A stretch of DNA of 64,000 nt from Mycobacterium aquaticum (GTDB taxonomy: Bacteria > Actinomycetota > Actinomycetes > Mycobacteriales > Mycobacteriaceae). The DNA is taken from contig NZ_MVHF01000007.1 in assembly GCF_002086485.1 (NCBI RefSeq), positions 167,555 to 231,554 on the forward strand, read 5' to 3'. The position numbers and the translations under genes were made by a program. Below, in pieces: positions 8,803-16,043 of the stretch (within the stretch, counting starts at the first letter, position 1; each line of letters begins with the position of its first letter). The notes below the pieces were generated by a model. That model did no database searches, was not told where the DNA came from, and saw only the letters and a program-made list of their open reading frames with translations.

Positions 8803-9317
8803 CCGGCAAACACACTTTCGAGCCGACCAGGCGGACGCGGATCCTGGTGCTCGGGGTGCTGCCCGCCGTCGCACTGGTGCTCGCGGTCGCTGCCGGCGTC
8901 TTCAAGTGGCAGGTCGCCTCGTCCACCGGGGTTGAGCGGGCCCGCACCGAATCCGTTCAGGCGGCCCGGGATATCACCGTCGAGATGCTCTCCTACCAAC
9001 CTGACAAAGTCGAGCAGCAGCTCCACGCCGCGCGCGAGAGGATGACGGGAGAGTTTCTCGGCATCTACACGGCGATGATCGAGAACGCGGTCATCCCGGG
9101 GGCCAAATCGCAGGGTGTCACCGCATTCGCCGACGTGCCACAGGCCGGCTCGGTGAGCGCGAGCCCCGACCGCGCCGAGGTGCTGCTGTACCTGGACCAG
9201 ACCGTGACCGTCGCCCAGAAACCGCCGCAGAAGACGGTCTCGACGGTGCGGGTCACCATGGTGAACGAGGACGGGCGCTGGCTGATGTCGAAGTTCGAGC
9301 CGGTGACGGCGCAGTGA
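8799..9317 (+). CDS. Second Mce-associated membrane protein
   Basis: 172 residues from ATG 8799, translationally coupled (ATGA) to the gene before. A short basic N-terminus (TRRTRILVLG) is followed by one membrane segment (about 14-36) and an extracytoplasmic domain with the Mas-type layout (ARDITVEMLSYQPDKVEQQL; WLMSKFEPV at the end). It probably forms a complex with its paralogue across the cytoplasmic membrane. The following hydrolase gene overlaps it by four bases. Confidence 0.75.
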   Translation: MTGKHTFEPTRRTRILVLGVLPAVALVLAVAAGVFKWQVASSTGVERARTESVQAARDITVEMLSYQPDKVEQQLHAARERMTGEFLGIYTAMIENAVIPGAKSQGVTAFADVPQAGSVSASPDRAEVLLYLDQTVTVAQKPPQKTVSTVRVTMVNEDGRWLMSKFEPVTAQ

Positions 9318-10228
9318 CCGAGCCCCGCTGGTGTGACGTCACCACTCCTGCCGTGCAACTGCGGGCACTGGTGTGGGGTCCGCAGGACGGGCCGATCGCG
9401 TTGTGTCTGCACGGCTTTCCCGACACCGCTTACGGCTGGCGCACGGTCGCTCCGGTTTTGGCCGACGCCGGCTGGAAAGTGGTGGCGCCGTTCCAGCGTG
9501 GCTACGTGCCGTCGGGAATCCCGGCAGACGGCAGCTATCACGTCGGCGCGTTGATGCACGACGCGCTGCAGGTGCTCGAGTCGGTCGGGCCGACGGGTCG
9601 CGACGTGATCATCGGGCACGACTGGGGAGCCATGGCGGCCACCGGTCTGTCGGCGTTGCCCGACGGACCGTTTCGGCGGGCGGTGATCATGTCGGTACCG
9701 CCGTTTGCGTCGTTCCAACCGTTGGGGCGAGTGCCCGACGGCGCCCGGCTCGCTGCCCAACTGCCACGCCAGCTGCTCCGCAGCTGGTACATGTTGTACT
9801 TTCAATTGCCTTGGCTGCCTGAGCGTTCCGCATCCTGGGTGGTGCCGCGCCTGTGGCGCTGGTGGTCGCCGGGATACGCGGCGGCCGACGATCTGCGGCA
9901 CGTCGACGCCGCGATCGGTGCCCTGGCGCGGTGGCGTGCTGCGATCGGCTACTACCGGGCGATGCTGCGCGGAACCACGCCGCCGGCCCGGTACGCCGGC
10001 CTGCACCAGCATTGGATGTCCCCACCGCGGATCCCCTCTCTGTACCTGCACGGAGCAGATGATGGCTGCGCCACACCGGATTACGCTCGCTGGGTGGAGA
10101 GGATCCTGCCCGAGGGCAGTGACGTCGGCATCGTGGCGGGCGCCGGGCACTTCCTGGCGCTCGAACAGCCCGACGCGGTCGCCGGACGCATCCTCGACTT
10201 CATCGGTACCGCCCGGACGTCGCAATAG
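9314..10228 (+). CDS. Epoxide-hydrolase-like alpha/beta hydrolase
   Basis: 304 residues from a GTG that overlaps the preceding stop. The motifs are those of soluble epoxide hydrolases and haloalkane dehalogenases: oxyanion motif LHGFPDTAYGWR, nucleophile Asp in GHDWGA, a cap region rich in Trp and Tyr (SWYMLYF; RLWRWWSP), acid in LHGADDG and His in GAGHFLALEQP. It probably opens an epoxide or ester by an Asp nucleophile. Its place between Mce-associated genes and a WS/DGAT-like gene points to lipid work. Confidence 0.75.
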   Translation: MTEPRWCDVTTPAVQLRALVWGPQDGPIALCLHGFPDTAYGWRTVAPVLADAGWKVVAPFQRGYVPSGIPADGSYHVGALMHDALQVLESVGPTGRDVIIGHDWGAMAATGLSALPDGPFRRAVIMSVPPFASFQPLGRVPDGARLAAQLPRQLLRSWYMLYFQLPWLPERSASWVVPRLWRWWSPGYAAADDLRHVDAAIGALARWRAAIGYYRAMLRGTTPPARYAGLHQHWMSPPRIPSLYLHGADDGCATPDYARWVERILPEGSDVGIVAGAGHFLALEQPDAVAGRILDFIGTARTSQ

Positions 10229-11487
10229 TGCGCAGGCTGGCGGCGATCGACGCCCAGAACTACTGGATGTCATCCGTGATTCCCAACGATCAGTTCCTCC
10301 TGTACGGGTTCTCCGGTGTGCCAACACAATTGGAGGACGCGCTGCGGGACGTGCGTCAACGCGCCCGGCGATGTCCCGAACTGGGTCTGCAGATCAGGGA
10401 TGACCACGGGCTGCGATATCCGGTGTGGGAACCCCGCGAGATCGGCGACGACCAGTTCCTCGTGCACGATCTCGGCGATCCGGGCTTCGACGATTGCTTG
10501 GCTGCCGTGGCGGCTTTGGCCGATCACCAGCTCGATGCGACTCGGGTCACCTGGCGCATGCACGTCTTCCCTCGGGTCCGCGACATACCCACGGTCACCG
10601 ATATGGGGACGGTGATCGTCGTGCAGGTGGCGCACGCGCTGGCCGACGGCGGCCGGTCGGCGGATTTGGCGGGGTTGATGTTCGGCAGGCCGGGTGAGGT
10701 GCGTGCCGTCGAGGTACCCCGGTTGGTGACCGCCAGGCTGCCGTGGCGTGCGGCGCAAGCAGCCCGGTGGCACCGCAGGCTGGTGCGGGACGAAGAGAGC
10801 GACCGAGTTCCGCGGCAGGCGGATTCCCGTGCGGCGCTGCGCAGTAACGCGGCGCCCGCAGGGCCGGTCTCGCTGCGCACGATCGTCCGCAGCCGCGATC
10901 AACTGGGTGGTCCGACTGTCACGGTCGCGGTGCTGGCGGCGGTGTCCGCCGCCCTCGCTGAACACCTGCGTGAGCTCGGCGACGATCCGTCAGACCTGGG
11001 TGCCGAGGTGCCGATGGCCAAAGCCGGTCCGCGTATGGCGAACAACCAGTTCGGCAACGTCGGCGTCGGGCTCTATCCGATGCTGGACCGCGACACCCGC
11101 ATCGGACGGATCGGGCAGGATCTCGCCCAGCGCCGCCGTCGCGCGCAGCATCCTGCGATGCTCGCCGCCAGCCGGGCGTACGCTGCGACGCCTGCTCCGT
11201 TGTTGCGCTGGGGGGTAACCCAATTCGATTCGTCGCAGCGTTCGCCGACGGTGACCGGCAACACCGTGGTGTCCAGCGTCAACCGCGGCCCGGCCGATCT
11301 GCGGTTCGGCGCCACGCCGGTGGTGATGACAGCCGGCTACCCGGCGCTCTCGCCGATGATGGGTCTGACGCACGGCGTGCACGGCGTTGGCGACACCGTG
11401 GCCCTCAGCGTCCACGCCGCCGAGTCGGCGGTCGGCGACATCGATGCCTATGTGGCGCGGCTCGAGCGGGCGTTGACTAGCCGCTGA
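10228..11487 (+). CDS. WS/DGAT-like (condensation fold) acyltransferase
   Basis: 419 residues, GTG start sharing its G with the preceding TAG. The architecture follows wax ester synthase/diacylglycerol acyltransferases: an N-terminal acceptor half, then a C-terminal half with NVVSS-like VVSSVNRGP and a PMMGLTHGVHG segment. The active site HHxxxDG reads AHALADG, so the second, catalytic His is kept and the first is Ala. It may acylate an alcohol or glycerolipid at the membrane. Last gene of the four-gene operon starting at 8218; its end overlaps the convergent DUF899 gene by 11 bases. Confidence 0.7.
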   Translation: MRRLAAIDAQNYWMSSVIPNDQFLLYGFSGVPTQLEDALRDVRQRARRCPELGLQIRDDHGLRYPVWEPREIGDDQFLVHDLGDPGFDDCLAAVAALADHQLDATRVTWRMHVFPRVRDIPTVTDMGTVIVVQVAHALADGGRSADLAGLMFGRPGEVRAVEVPRLVTARLPWRAAQAARWHRRLVRDEESDRVPRQADSRAALRSNAAPAGPVSLRTIVRSRDQLGGPTVTVAVLAAVSAALAEHLRELGDDPSDLGAEVPMAKAGPRMANNQFGNVGVGLYPMLDRDTRIGRIGQDLAQRRRRAQHPAMLAASRAYAATPAPLLRWGVTQFDSSQRSPTVTGNTVVSSVNRGPADLRFGATPVVMTAGYPALSPMMGLTHGVHGVGDTVALSVHAAESAVGDIDAYVARLERALTSR

Positions 11488-12208
11488 GGTCGTCAGACCG
11501 GCCGGCGGCCAACCGGGACCACTGCGGTATCGGCCTGCCGTCGATGCGCGTGTTGGAACCGTCGACCGGCCAGTGCTGCGGCCATCCCGCGGGGGAGTCC
11601 TCCCATGGTTCCTGGCGCCCGTACACGGTGAGGTCCATGAGTGCGTAGCTGTAGTCCATGGCTTCCACGCCGCGTCGGGTGGTCCAGTACGTCTCGAACA
11701 CCCGGTCATCGGTACGCAGGTAGCAGACGATGTGCATCATCCCGACGCTGCGCCCGACGAGCAGGGTGTCCATTGACGGCAGCGCGGAGTACCACGGCAC
11801 CTGCCAGCCCATGAACTCGCGATACCGCGCCGTTTCGGGATAAGGGCCTTGCGCGAAGACGGCGTAGGTGATGTCGCGGGAATGCAGGTAGGACAGTTCG
11901 GCGACTTGCGTGGTCACCCAGGTGCACCCCTCGCATTGCTCCGGTGCGGGATGCCCGGTATGCCACATGAAGTAGTACGCCAGCAGTTGGCTCCGGCCTT
12001 CGAAGGCGTCGAGCAGGGTGGTGGGCCCGTCGGGCCCGATCAGCTCGGAGCTCGCGTCGACCTCCACCATGGGCAGCCGGCGGCGCGCTGCGGCGATCGC
12101 GTCGCCCTCGCGGACGTGCGCCTTCTCACGTACGCGCAGTGCGGCGACGTCGGCTTCGAACTGCGACCGATCCACAATCGCCGGCCGGCTTGGTGATTCG
12201 GTGTTCAC
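11477..12208 (-). CDS. DUF899 thioredoxin-fold protein
   Basis: 243 residues from GTG 12208, which has AGGAGGG five bases upstream. The sequence has the DUF899 hallmarks: LIGPDGPTTLLDAFEGRSQLLAYYFMW, then HPAPEQCEGCTWV with a CxxC pair, and later WYSALPSMDTL. The fold is thioredoxin-like, but the reaction is unknown. It follows the DinB-like gene with eight bases between, so both probably come from the promoter near 12890-12974. Confidence 0.8.
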   Translation of the reverse strand: MNTESPSRPAIVDRSQFEADVAALRVREKAHVREGDAIAAARRRLPMVEVDASSELIGPDGPTTLLDAFEGRSQLLAYYFMWHTGHPAPEQCEGCTWVTTQVAELSYLHSRDITYAVFAQGPYPETARYREFMGWQVPWYSALPSMDTLLVGRSVGMMHIVCYLRTDDRVFETYWTTRRGVEAMDYSYALMDLTVYGRQEPWEDSPAGWPQHWPVDGSNTRIDGRPIPQWSRLAAGRSDDLSG

Positions 12209-12216
12209 GGGCCCTC

Positions 12217-12873
12217 CTACTCGGTGAGGTCGGTGTCGGTGGGGCCGAACAGGTACAGGTGCTCGAGCAGCGGTGCGGGATCGGCCGACCAGTCCATGGC
12301 TGCCAGTTGCGCACGGCTGCGCCGACCGGTGCGCCACCGCAATACCTCGAATCGGGTTGTGCGGAGACCGATCTCGGTGCCGTCGTGCGGGCCGCTGCGG
12401 TAGTCGCCGTCCTCGACGGTCACCCGCAGCGGGACGGGAGTGTCCAGGATGTTCAGCAACTGATCGGAAGCCTGTGCCACCGCGGGGTCGGTGCGGGCCC
12501 CAGGCGCGTCGAGGGCGCCCCGGATGTCGTGCTCGTGCACGACGATGTCACCGAGCGGTGCAGCGGTGCCCTGTTCGGCGAGGCGGTGCAACTCGGCCGC
12601 CGCCGCATCCCAGGCGGTCAGCACCGCGGTGGTGTCCTTCCCGTCGAAACGTGCTATCTGCGAGGCGGTTTCGATGTCGGATGGGGGTACGGTCAGCGTG
12701 CCGGCGACCCAGTCCTCGGCGACGGCGGTCATGTGCGCGACGACATCGCGCACCGACCACAGCGGGCACGCCGGCAGGGCGACCTCCCACGCGTCATCGG
12801 TCAAGAGGTCGACGATGCGCTGCCGCGTATCGCGGTAGAGCGTCCAGACGTAGAGGGGGTCAGCGGTCGCCAT
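12217..12873 (-). CDS. DinB-like mycothiol-dependent maleylpyruvate isomerase family protein
   Basis: 218 residues. The N-terminal four-helix metal-binding domain has W-SVRDVVAHM (first His) and later VVHEHDIRGAL (His pair), as in mycothiol-dependent isomerases/transferases of the MDMPI-DinB group, and a small C-terminal domain follows. Such proteins move or isomerise thiol-linked substrates with a divalent metal. The substrate is unknown. The promoter region carries a striking inverted operator pair. Confidence 0.75.
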   Translation of the reverse strand: MATADPLYVWTLYRDTRQRIVDLLTDDAWEVALPACPLWSVRDVVAHMTAVAEDWVAGTLTVPPSDIETASQIARFDGKDTTAVLTAWDAAAAELHRLAEQGTAAPLGDIVVHEHDIRGALDAPGARTDPAVAQASDQLLNILDTPVPLRVTVEDGDYRSGPHDGTEIGLRTTRFEVLRWRTGRRSRAQLAAMDWSADPAPLLEHLYLFGPTDTDLTE

Positions 12874-12890
12874 ACCGGGGCACTTCCCTT

Positions 12891-12974
12891 CAATCGTTTA
12901 ACAACTCTGTTGAATGTTCTCCACCCAGCACAGCACGGAGGATGAAAATAGTCAACAGAGTCGTTGAACGATTG
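12891..12974. promoter_or_regulatory. Paired inverted operators upstream of the DinB-like gene
   Basis: Arms 12891-12913 and 12952-12974 are inverted copies of a 23-base sequence, matching at 21 of 23 positions, with a 38-base spacer. Each arm contains its own dyad TCAAC-N6-GTTGA (12953-12968; imperfect as TTTAAC-N6-GTTGAA at 12898-12915), which looks like a TetR-type site. They fill the gap between the oxidoreductase stop and the DinB-like start. The cognate repressor is not evident nearby. Confidence 0.65.
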
Positions 12975-13585
12975 TCAGGATGGGGTGCTCAGCAACCCGA
13001 ACGCAAACGTCGGTCCCAGCCCGCAACGCAGTGCCAGATGGATCCACAGCAGGGCATACGGCTCCAATAGCCGCGCCAATGCGAGTTCGCCGATATCGAT
13101 TGTCCGAAAACCCAATCACCAACAAGATCTCCGGTGCGCCGCTTTGCCGCGGCGTCGTCGCCGCAGATGAACATCACCGGCACGGAGGGCACCGGCGGGT
13201 GATCCATCATCGGCGCCCCGATTTGGTTCATGGCCTTGCAGACCAGTGCACCCGGCGCCCACTGCGCGACCAGCTCGGCGCCCGAGGTGTCGTGGCCCAC
13301 CTCCAGTCCGCTGAAATCGGGGGTCAGCGGATTGGTGCAGTCGATGAGCACCTTGCCGGTCAGGTCGCCGCAATCGAGGATCGCCCGGCGGGTGGCTTGC
13401 CAGGGAGTGCACAGCGCGACGACGTCGGCCTGCTCGACGGCGCGGGCGTTCGTGGTGACAGCCGGCCCCAGGTCGGCGTATTTGTCGTCGTCGGGCGTCC
13501 GTACCCCGTAGCTCACGTCATGGGTGCGGGCCCACGCATTCCCCAGTGCCCGACCGACATTGCCTGCTCCGATGATCGCGATCAT
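12975..13585 (-). pseudogene. NADP-binding F420-dependent oxidoreductase-like gene, one-base frameshift
   Basis: Starts at ATG 13585 with a Rossmann motif (AIIGAGNVGRALG) and the family features VVALCTPWQA and IDCTNPL. The frame is good to about residue 157 (DLVGD), then loses similarity. A second minus-strand frame continues the family sequence (TIDIGELALARLLEPY ...) to a stop at 12975-12977. Adding one T near 13112-13116 would give GDLGFRTIDIGE and a protein of 203 residues, the usual length. Divergent from the HxlR gene, which may regulate it. Confidence 0.75.
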
Positions 13586-13651
13586 GATGAGCGTTACGCT
13601 AGGTATCGGATGACTGACCGGCAATAACGCATTTCGAGGTGGGTTACTGAG

Positions 13652-14005
13652 GTGGAGGTAAGTGGGCGCGCTGCGGCAACCACCGAGCCTCTCGATCTGT
13701 GTCCGGTCGAGACCACGCTCGCGGTGATCGGCGGCAAATGGAAGGCCGTGCTGATCTTCCACCTGATGCACGGTGGCACCCACAGGTTCGCCGAGTTGCG
13801 CCGCAAGGTCCCGGGGATCAGTGAACGGGTGCTCACGAGCCAGCTGCGCGAGTTGGTGCGCGACGGCGTGGTGCGGCGCGAGGTCTTTCCGGAGATTCCG
13901 CCGCGGGTCGAATATTCGCTGACCGAATACGGCGAGACCCTCCGCCCGGTCACCGACGCCATGTGCGCGTGGGGCAAGCGGCATCGATCGGGCCCTGCCG
14001 ACTGA
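13652..14005 (+). CDS. HxlR family transcriptional regulator
   Basis: 117 residues from GTG 13652. A single winged helix-turn-helix domain of the HxlR type: CPVETTLAVIGGKWKAVLIFHL, then FAELRRKVPGISERVLTSQLRELV and the wing YSLTEYGETL. The conserved Cys near residue 16 is the usual redox or electrophile sensor in this family. It is divergent from the oxidoreductase gene (66 bases between), the standard arrangement for HxlR and its target. Confidence 0.85.
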   Translation: MEVSGRAAATTEPLDLCPVETTLAVIGGKWKAVLIFHLMHGGTHRFAELRRKVPGISERVLTSQLRELVRDGVVRREVFPEIPPRVEYSLTEYGETLRPVTDAMCAWGKRHRSGPAD

Positions 14006-14006
14006 A

Positions 14007-14618
14007 TTACGGCCTGGGGCGCAAGTTCTCGATTCCGAGGTCGAGCGCGGTCTCGAGGTATGAGATGTCGCCGGTGGCCAGCAGGATGCCGACGCCACCC
14101 TGGATTCCCGCCAGTAGTGCCGCCGATGCGCGGCCGGCGTCGATGCCCGCCGAGATCTTGCCCTGGGCCTGCATCGCGGTGATCCCTGCTGCGATGTCGT
14201 CATGCCAGCGCCGAACGAGCGTTGCCGTGACGGCTTGCGCACCCGGGGTGGTGCGCCCGATCTCCGACATCAGCACGCTCATCGGGCAGCTCTGGCCCTG
14301 TTGGCGGTAGCGATCGACGACGGCATCGCGCCAGCGCTGCCACGCCGCCCATGAGGTCAGTGCGCCGAGGTGCGGTTGCTGGTCGGCGAGCACCTGATCG
14401 GCCTCATGCGACGCGACGGCGAGCAGCAGCTGCTCCTTACCGCCCGGGAAGTAGTGGAACAGTTGGCTTTTGGATGTCTGCGTGCGGGCGCGGATGTCGT
14501 CGAGCGTGGTTTCGGCCACGCCGCGGCTGCGGATCTCGGCGGCGGCGCCCTCGATGATGCGCTGCCGGGTCGCTTCACCCTTGGCGGTAAATTTCTGGAC
14601 TTGCAGGTCCATTTTCAT
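14007..14618 (-). CDS. TetR family transcriptional regulator
   Basis: 203 residues from ATG 14618 (ATG 14612 also possible). N-terminal helix-turn-helix about residues 12-58: RQRIIEGAAAEIRSRGVAETTLDDI then KSQLFHYFPGGKEQLL. The C-terminal ligand domain (SCPMSVLMSEIG, AGIQGGVGILLATGD) is of the class that senses small electrophiles or aldehydes. Only 18 bases separate it from the divergent SDR gene, with a 16-bp palindrome at the SDR start, so it very likely represses both genes. Confidence 0.85.
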   Translation of the reverse strand: MKMDLQVQKFTAKGEATRQRIIEGAAAEIRSRGVAETTLDDIRARTQTSKSQLFHYFPGGKEQLLLAVASHEADQVLADQQPHLGALTSWAAWQRWRDAVVDRYRQQGQSCPMSVLMSEIGRTTPGAQAVTATLVRRWHDDIAAGITAMQAQGKISAGIDAGRASAALLAGIQGGVGILLATGDISYLETALDLGIENLRPRP

Positions 14619-14629
14619 GGCAGTACACC

Positions 14630-14645
14630 TGGACTCATGAGTCCA
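14630..14645. promoter_or_regulatory. TetR-type operator overlapping the SDR start codon
   Basis: TGGACTCATGAGTCCA is a perfect 16-bp palindrome; its central ATG (14637) is the SDR start codon. It sits in the 18-base gap between the divergent TetR and SDR genes. A repressor here would block both promoters, and the SDR message is probably leaderless or nearly so. Confidence 0.7.
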
Positions 14646-15401
14646 AAGAGTACGCGGTTGCAAGGTCGAACAACACTGGTCACAGGGTCCACCGGCGGGC
14701 TTGGCGTCGCCATCGCCAAGGCGTTGGCCGCCGAAGGCGCCTTCGTCGTCGTGAGTGGTCGCAACAAGGAACGAGGTGACGTCGTCGTCGCCGAGATCCG
14801 CGCCGCCGGAGGGCGGGCCGAGTTCGTCGCCGCTGATCTCGGCGCGGGGGCCGACGAGGTCCGCAGGCTGGCGCGTGAAGCCGCGGCGGCAGCCGGCGGG
14901 CAGATCGACATCCTGGTGAACAACGCGGCCGTGTGGGGCATGCCCGAGCCCACGGCCGAGGTGTCCGAGCGGGTCCTGCTGGAGTCCTACCGGGCCAACG
15001 TCATCGCTCCGTTCCTGCTGACCGGCGAACTGGCGGCGGCGATGGCCGAGCGCGGCACCGGCGCGGTGGTCAACATCGGATCGATCAACGGGCTGATCGG
15101 CGGAGATCAGTCGGCGCTGTACTCGTCGACCAAGGCGGCCGTGCACTCGCTGACCAAGTCGTGGGCGGTGGAGTACGGCCCGCGCGGGGTGCGGGTGAAC
15201 GCCGTCGCGCCAGGGCCCATCGCCACCGAGCGGGTTGTCGACATCGCCGATGAACTGGCCCCGGTGCTGGCCCGCATCCCGTCCCGACGGATGAGCACGC
15301 CCGAGGAGGTCGCGGCCGCGGTCGTGTTCCTGGCTGCCGACGACGCCGCCAACATTCACGGTGCGGTCCTCAGTGTCGACGGTGGCTGGGCAGCCGTTTA
15401 A
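14637..15401 (+). CDS. Short-chain dehydrogenase/reductase
   Basis: 254 residues. Classical SDR: cofactor motif TGSTGGLG, NNAAVWG, catalytic Ser in NIGSINGL, YSSTKAA (Tyr and Lys), and the C-terminal VLSVDGGW. The Arg in SGRNKER after beta-2 favours NADP(H). A soluble tetramer that oxidises or reduces an alcohol/carbonyl is expected. It is controlled by the divergent TetR through the operator over its start codon. Confidence 0.85.
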   Translation: MSPKSTRLQGRTTLVTGSTGGLGVAIAKALAAEGAFVVVSGRNKERGDVVVAEIRAAGGRAEFVAADLGAGADEVRRLAREAAAAAGGQIDILVNNAAVWGMPEPTAEVSERVLLESYRANVIAPFLLTGELAAAMAERGTGAVVNIGSINGLIGGDQSALYSSTKAAVHSLTKSWAVEYGPRGVRVNAVAPGPIATERVVDIADELAPVLARIPSRRMSTPEEVAAAVVFLAADDAANIHGAVLSVDGGWAAV

Positions 15402-15423
15402 CAGATGACCTAGATTCTGTTAC

Positions 15424-15945
15424 ATGGCTGCTGACGTTGCGATCCTGATTCTGCGGGTGGTTCTCGGGCTGACCATGGCCGCCCACGGCTACAACAAGTT
15501 CTTCGGCGGGGGCCGGATCGCCGGCACTGCGCGATGGTTCGAGAGCATCGGCATGAAGCCGGGCACCTTCCACGCCCGGGTCGCGGCCAGTACGGAACTG
15601 GCCGCGGGCCTCGGCTTGGCGGTCGGTCTGCTGACGCCCGTGCCCGCGGCCGGGTTCGTCGCGCTCATGCTGGTTGCGGCGTGGACCGTGCACCGGCACA
15701 ACGGGTTCTTCATCGTGAAGGAGGGTTGGGAGTACAACCTGATCCTCGCGGTGACCGCGGTCGCGATCGCAGGCACCGGCGCCGGGCGCTACAGCCTGGA
15801 CTACGCCCTGTTCCACACTTCAGGCTTGTATCACCTACTGCACGGATGGTGTGGGCTGGCCATCGCGGTGGTGCTCGGGTTGGCCGGCGGCATCGGCCAA
15901 TTGGTGATCTTCTTCCGTCCGCCGGTCAAGGCCGGCAGCGCCTAG
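15424..15945 (+). CDS. DoxX family membrane protein
   Basis: 173 residues with four predicted membrane segments (LILRVVLGLTMAAHGYNKFFGG; LAAGLGLAVGLL; FVALMLVAAWTV; CGLAIAVVLGLAGGI). DoxX-family proteins are small integral membrane proteins linked in mycobacteria to redox and thiol stress. The gene follows the SDR by 22 bases in the same direction and may share its TetR control. Confidence 0.8.
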   Translation: MAADVAILILRVVLGLTMAAHGYNKFFGGGRIAGTARWFESIGMKPGTFHARVAASTELAAGLGLAVGLLTPVPAAGFVALMLVAAWTVHRHNGFFIVKEGWEYNLILAVTAVAIAGTGAGRYSLDYALFHTSGLYHLLHGWCGLAIAVVLGLAGGIGQLVIFFRPPVKAGSA

Positions 15946-15953
15946 CGCCCACG

Positions 15954-16000
15954 CTACGGTTTCTGCTGCATTTCCCGCGTTTTCGCGCCAAAAACCGTAG
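15954..16000. terminator. Hairpin after the DoxX gene
   Basis: CTACGGTTT (15954-15962) pairs with AAACCGTAG (15992-16000), and a smaller hairpin CGCG-TTTT-CGCG lies inside the loop. It begins just after the DoxX stop, before the DUF3556 promoter, so termination is the simplest reading. There is no long T tract. Confidence 0.5.
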
Positions 16001-16015
16001 TTTCGGCGTTGGTGG

Positions 16016-16035
16016 GACTAGAACACGTTCTAGTC
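16016..16035. promoter_or_regulatory. KstR-type operator
   Basis: GACTAGAACACGTTCTAGTC: nine-base arms with a two-base centre. The core TAGAACACGTTCTA fits the published KstR consensus TNNAACNNGTTNNA for the mycobacterial sterol catabolism repressor. It ends eight bases before the DUF3556 start codon. Confidence 0.75.
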
Positions 16036-16043
16036 TTGCGGGC

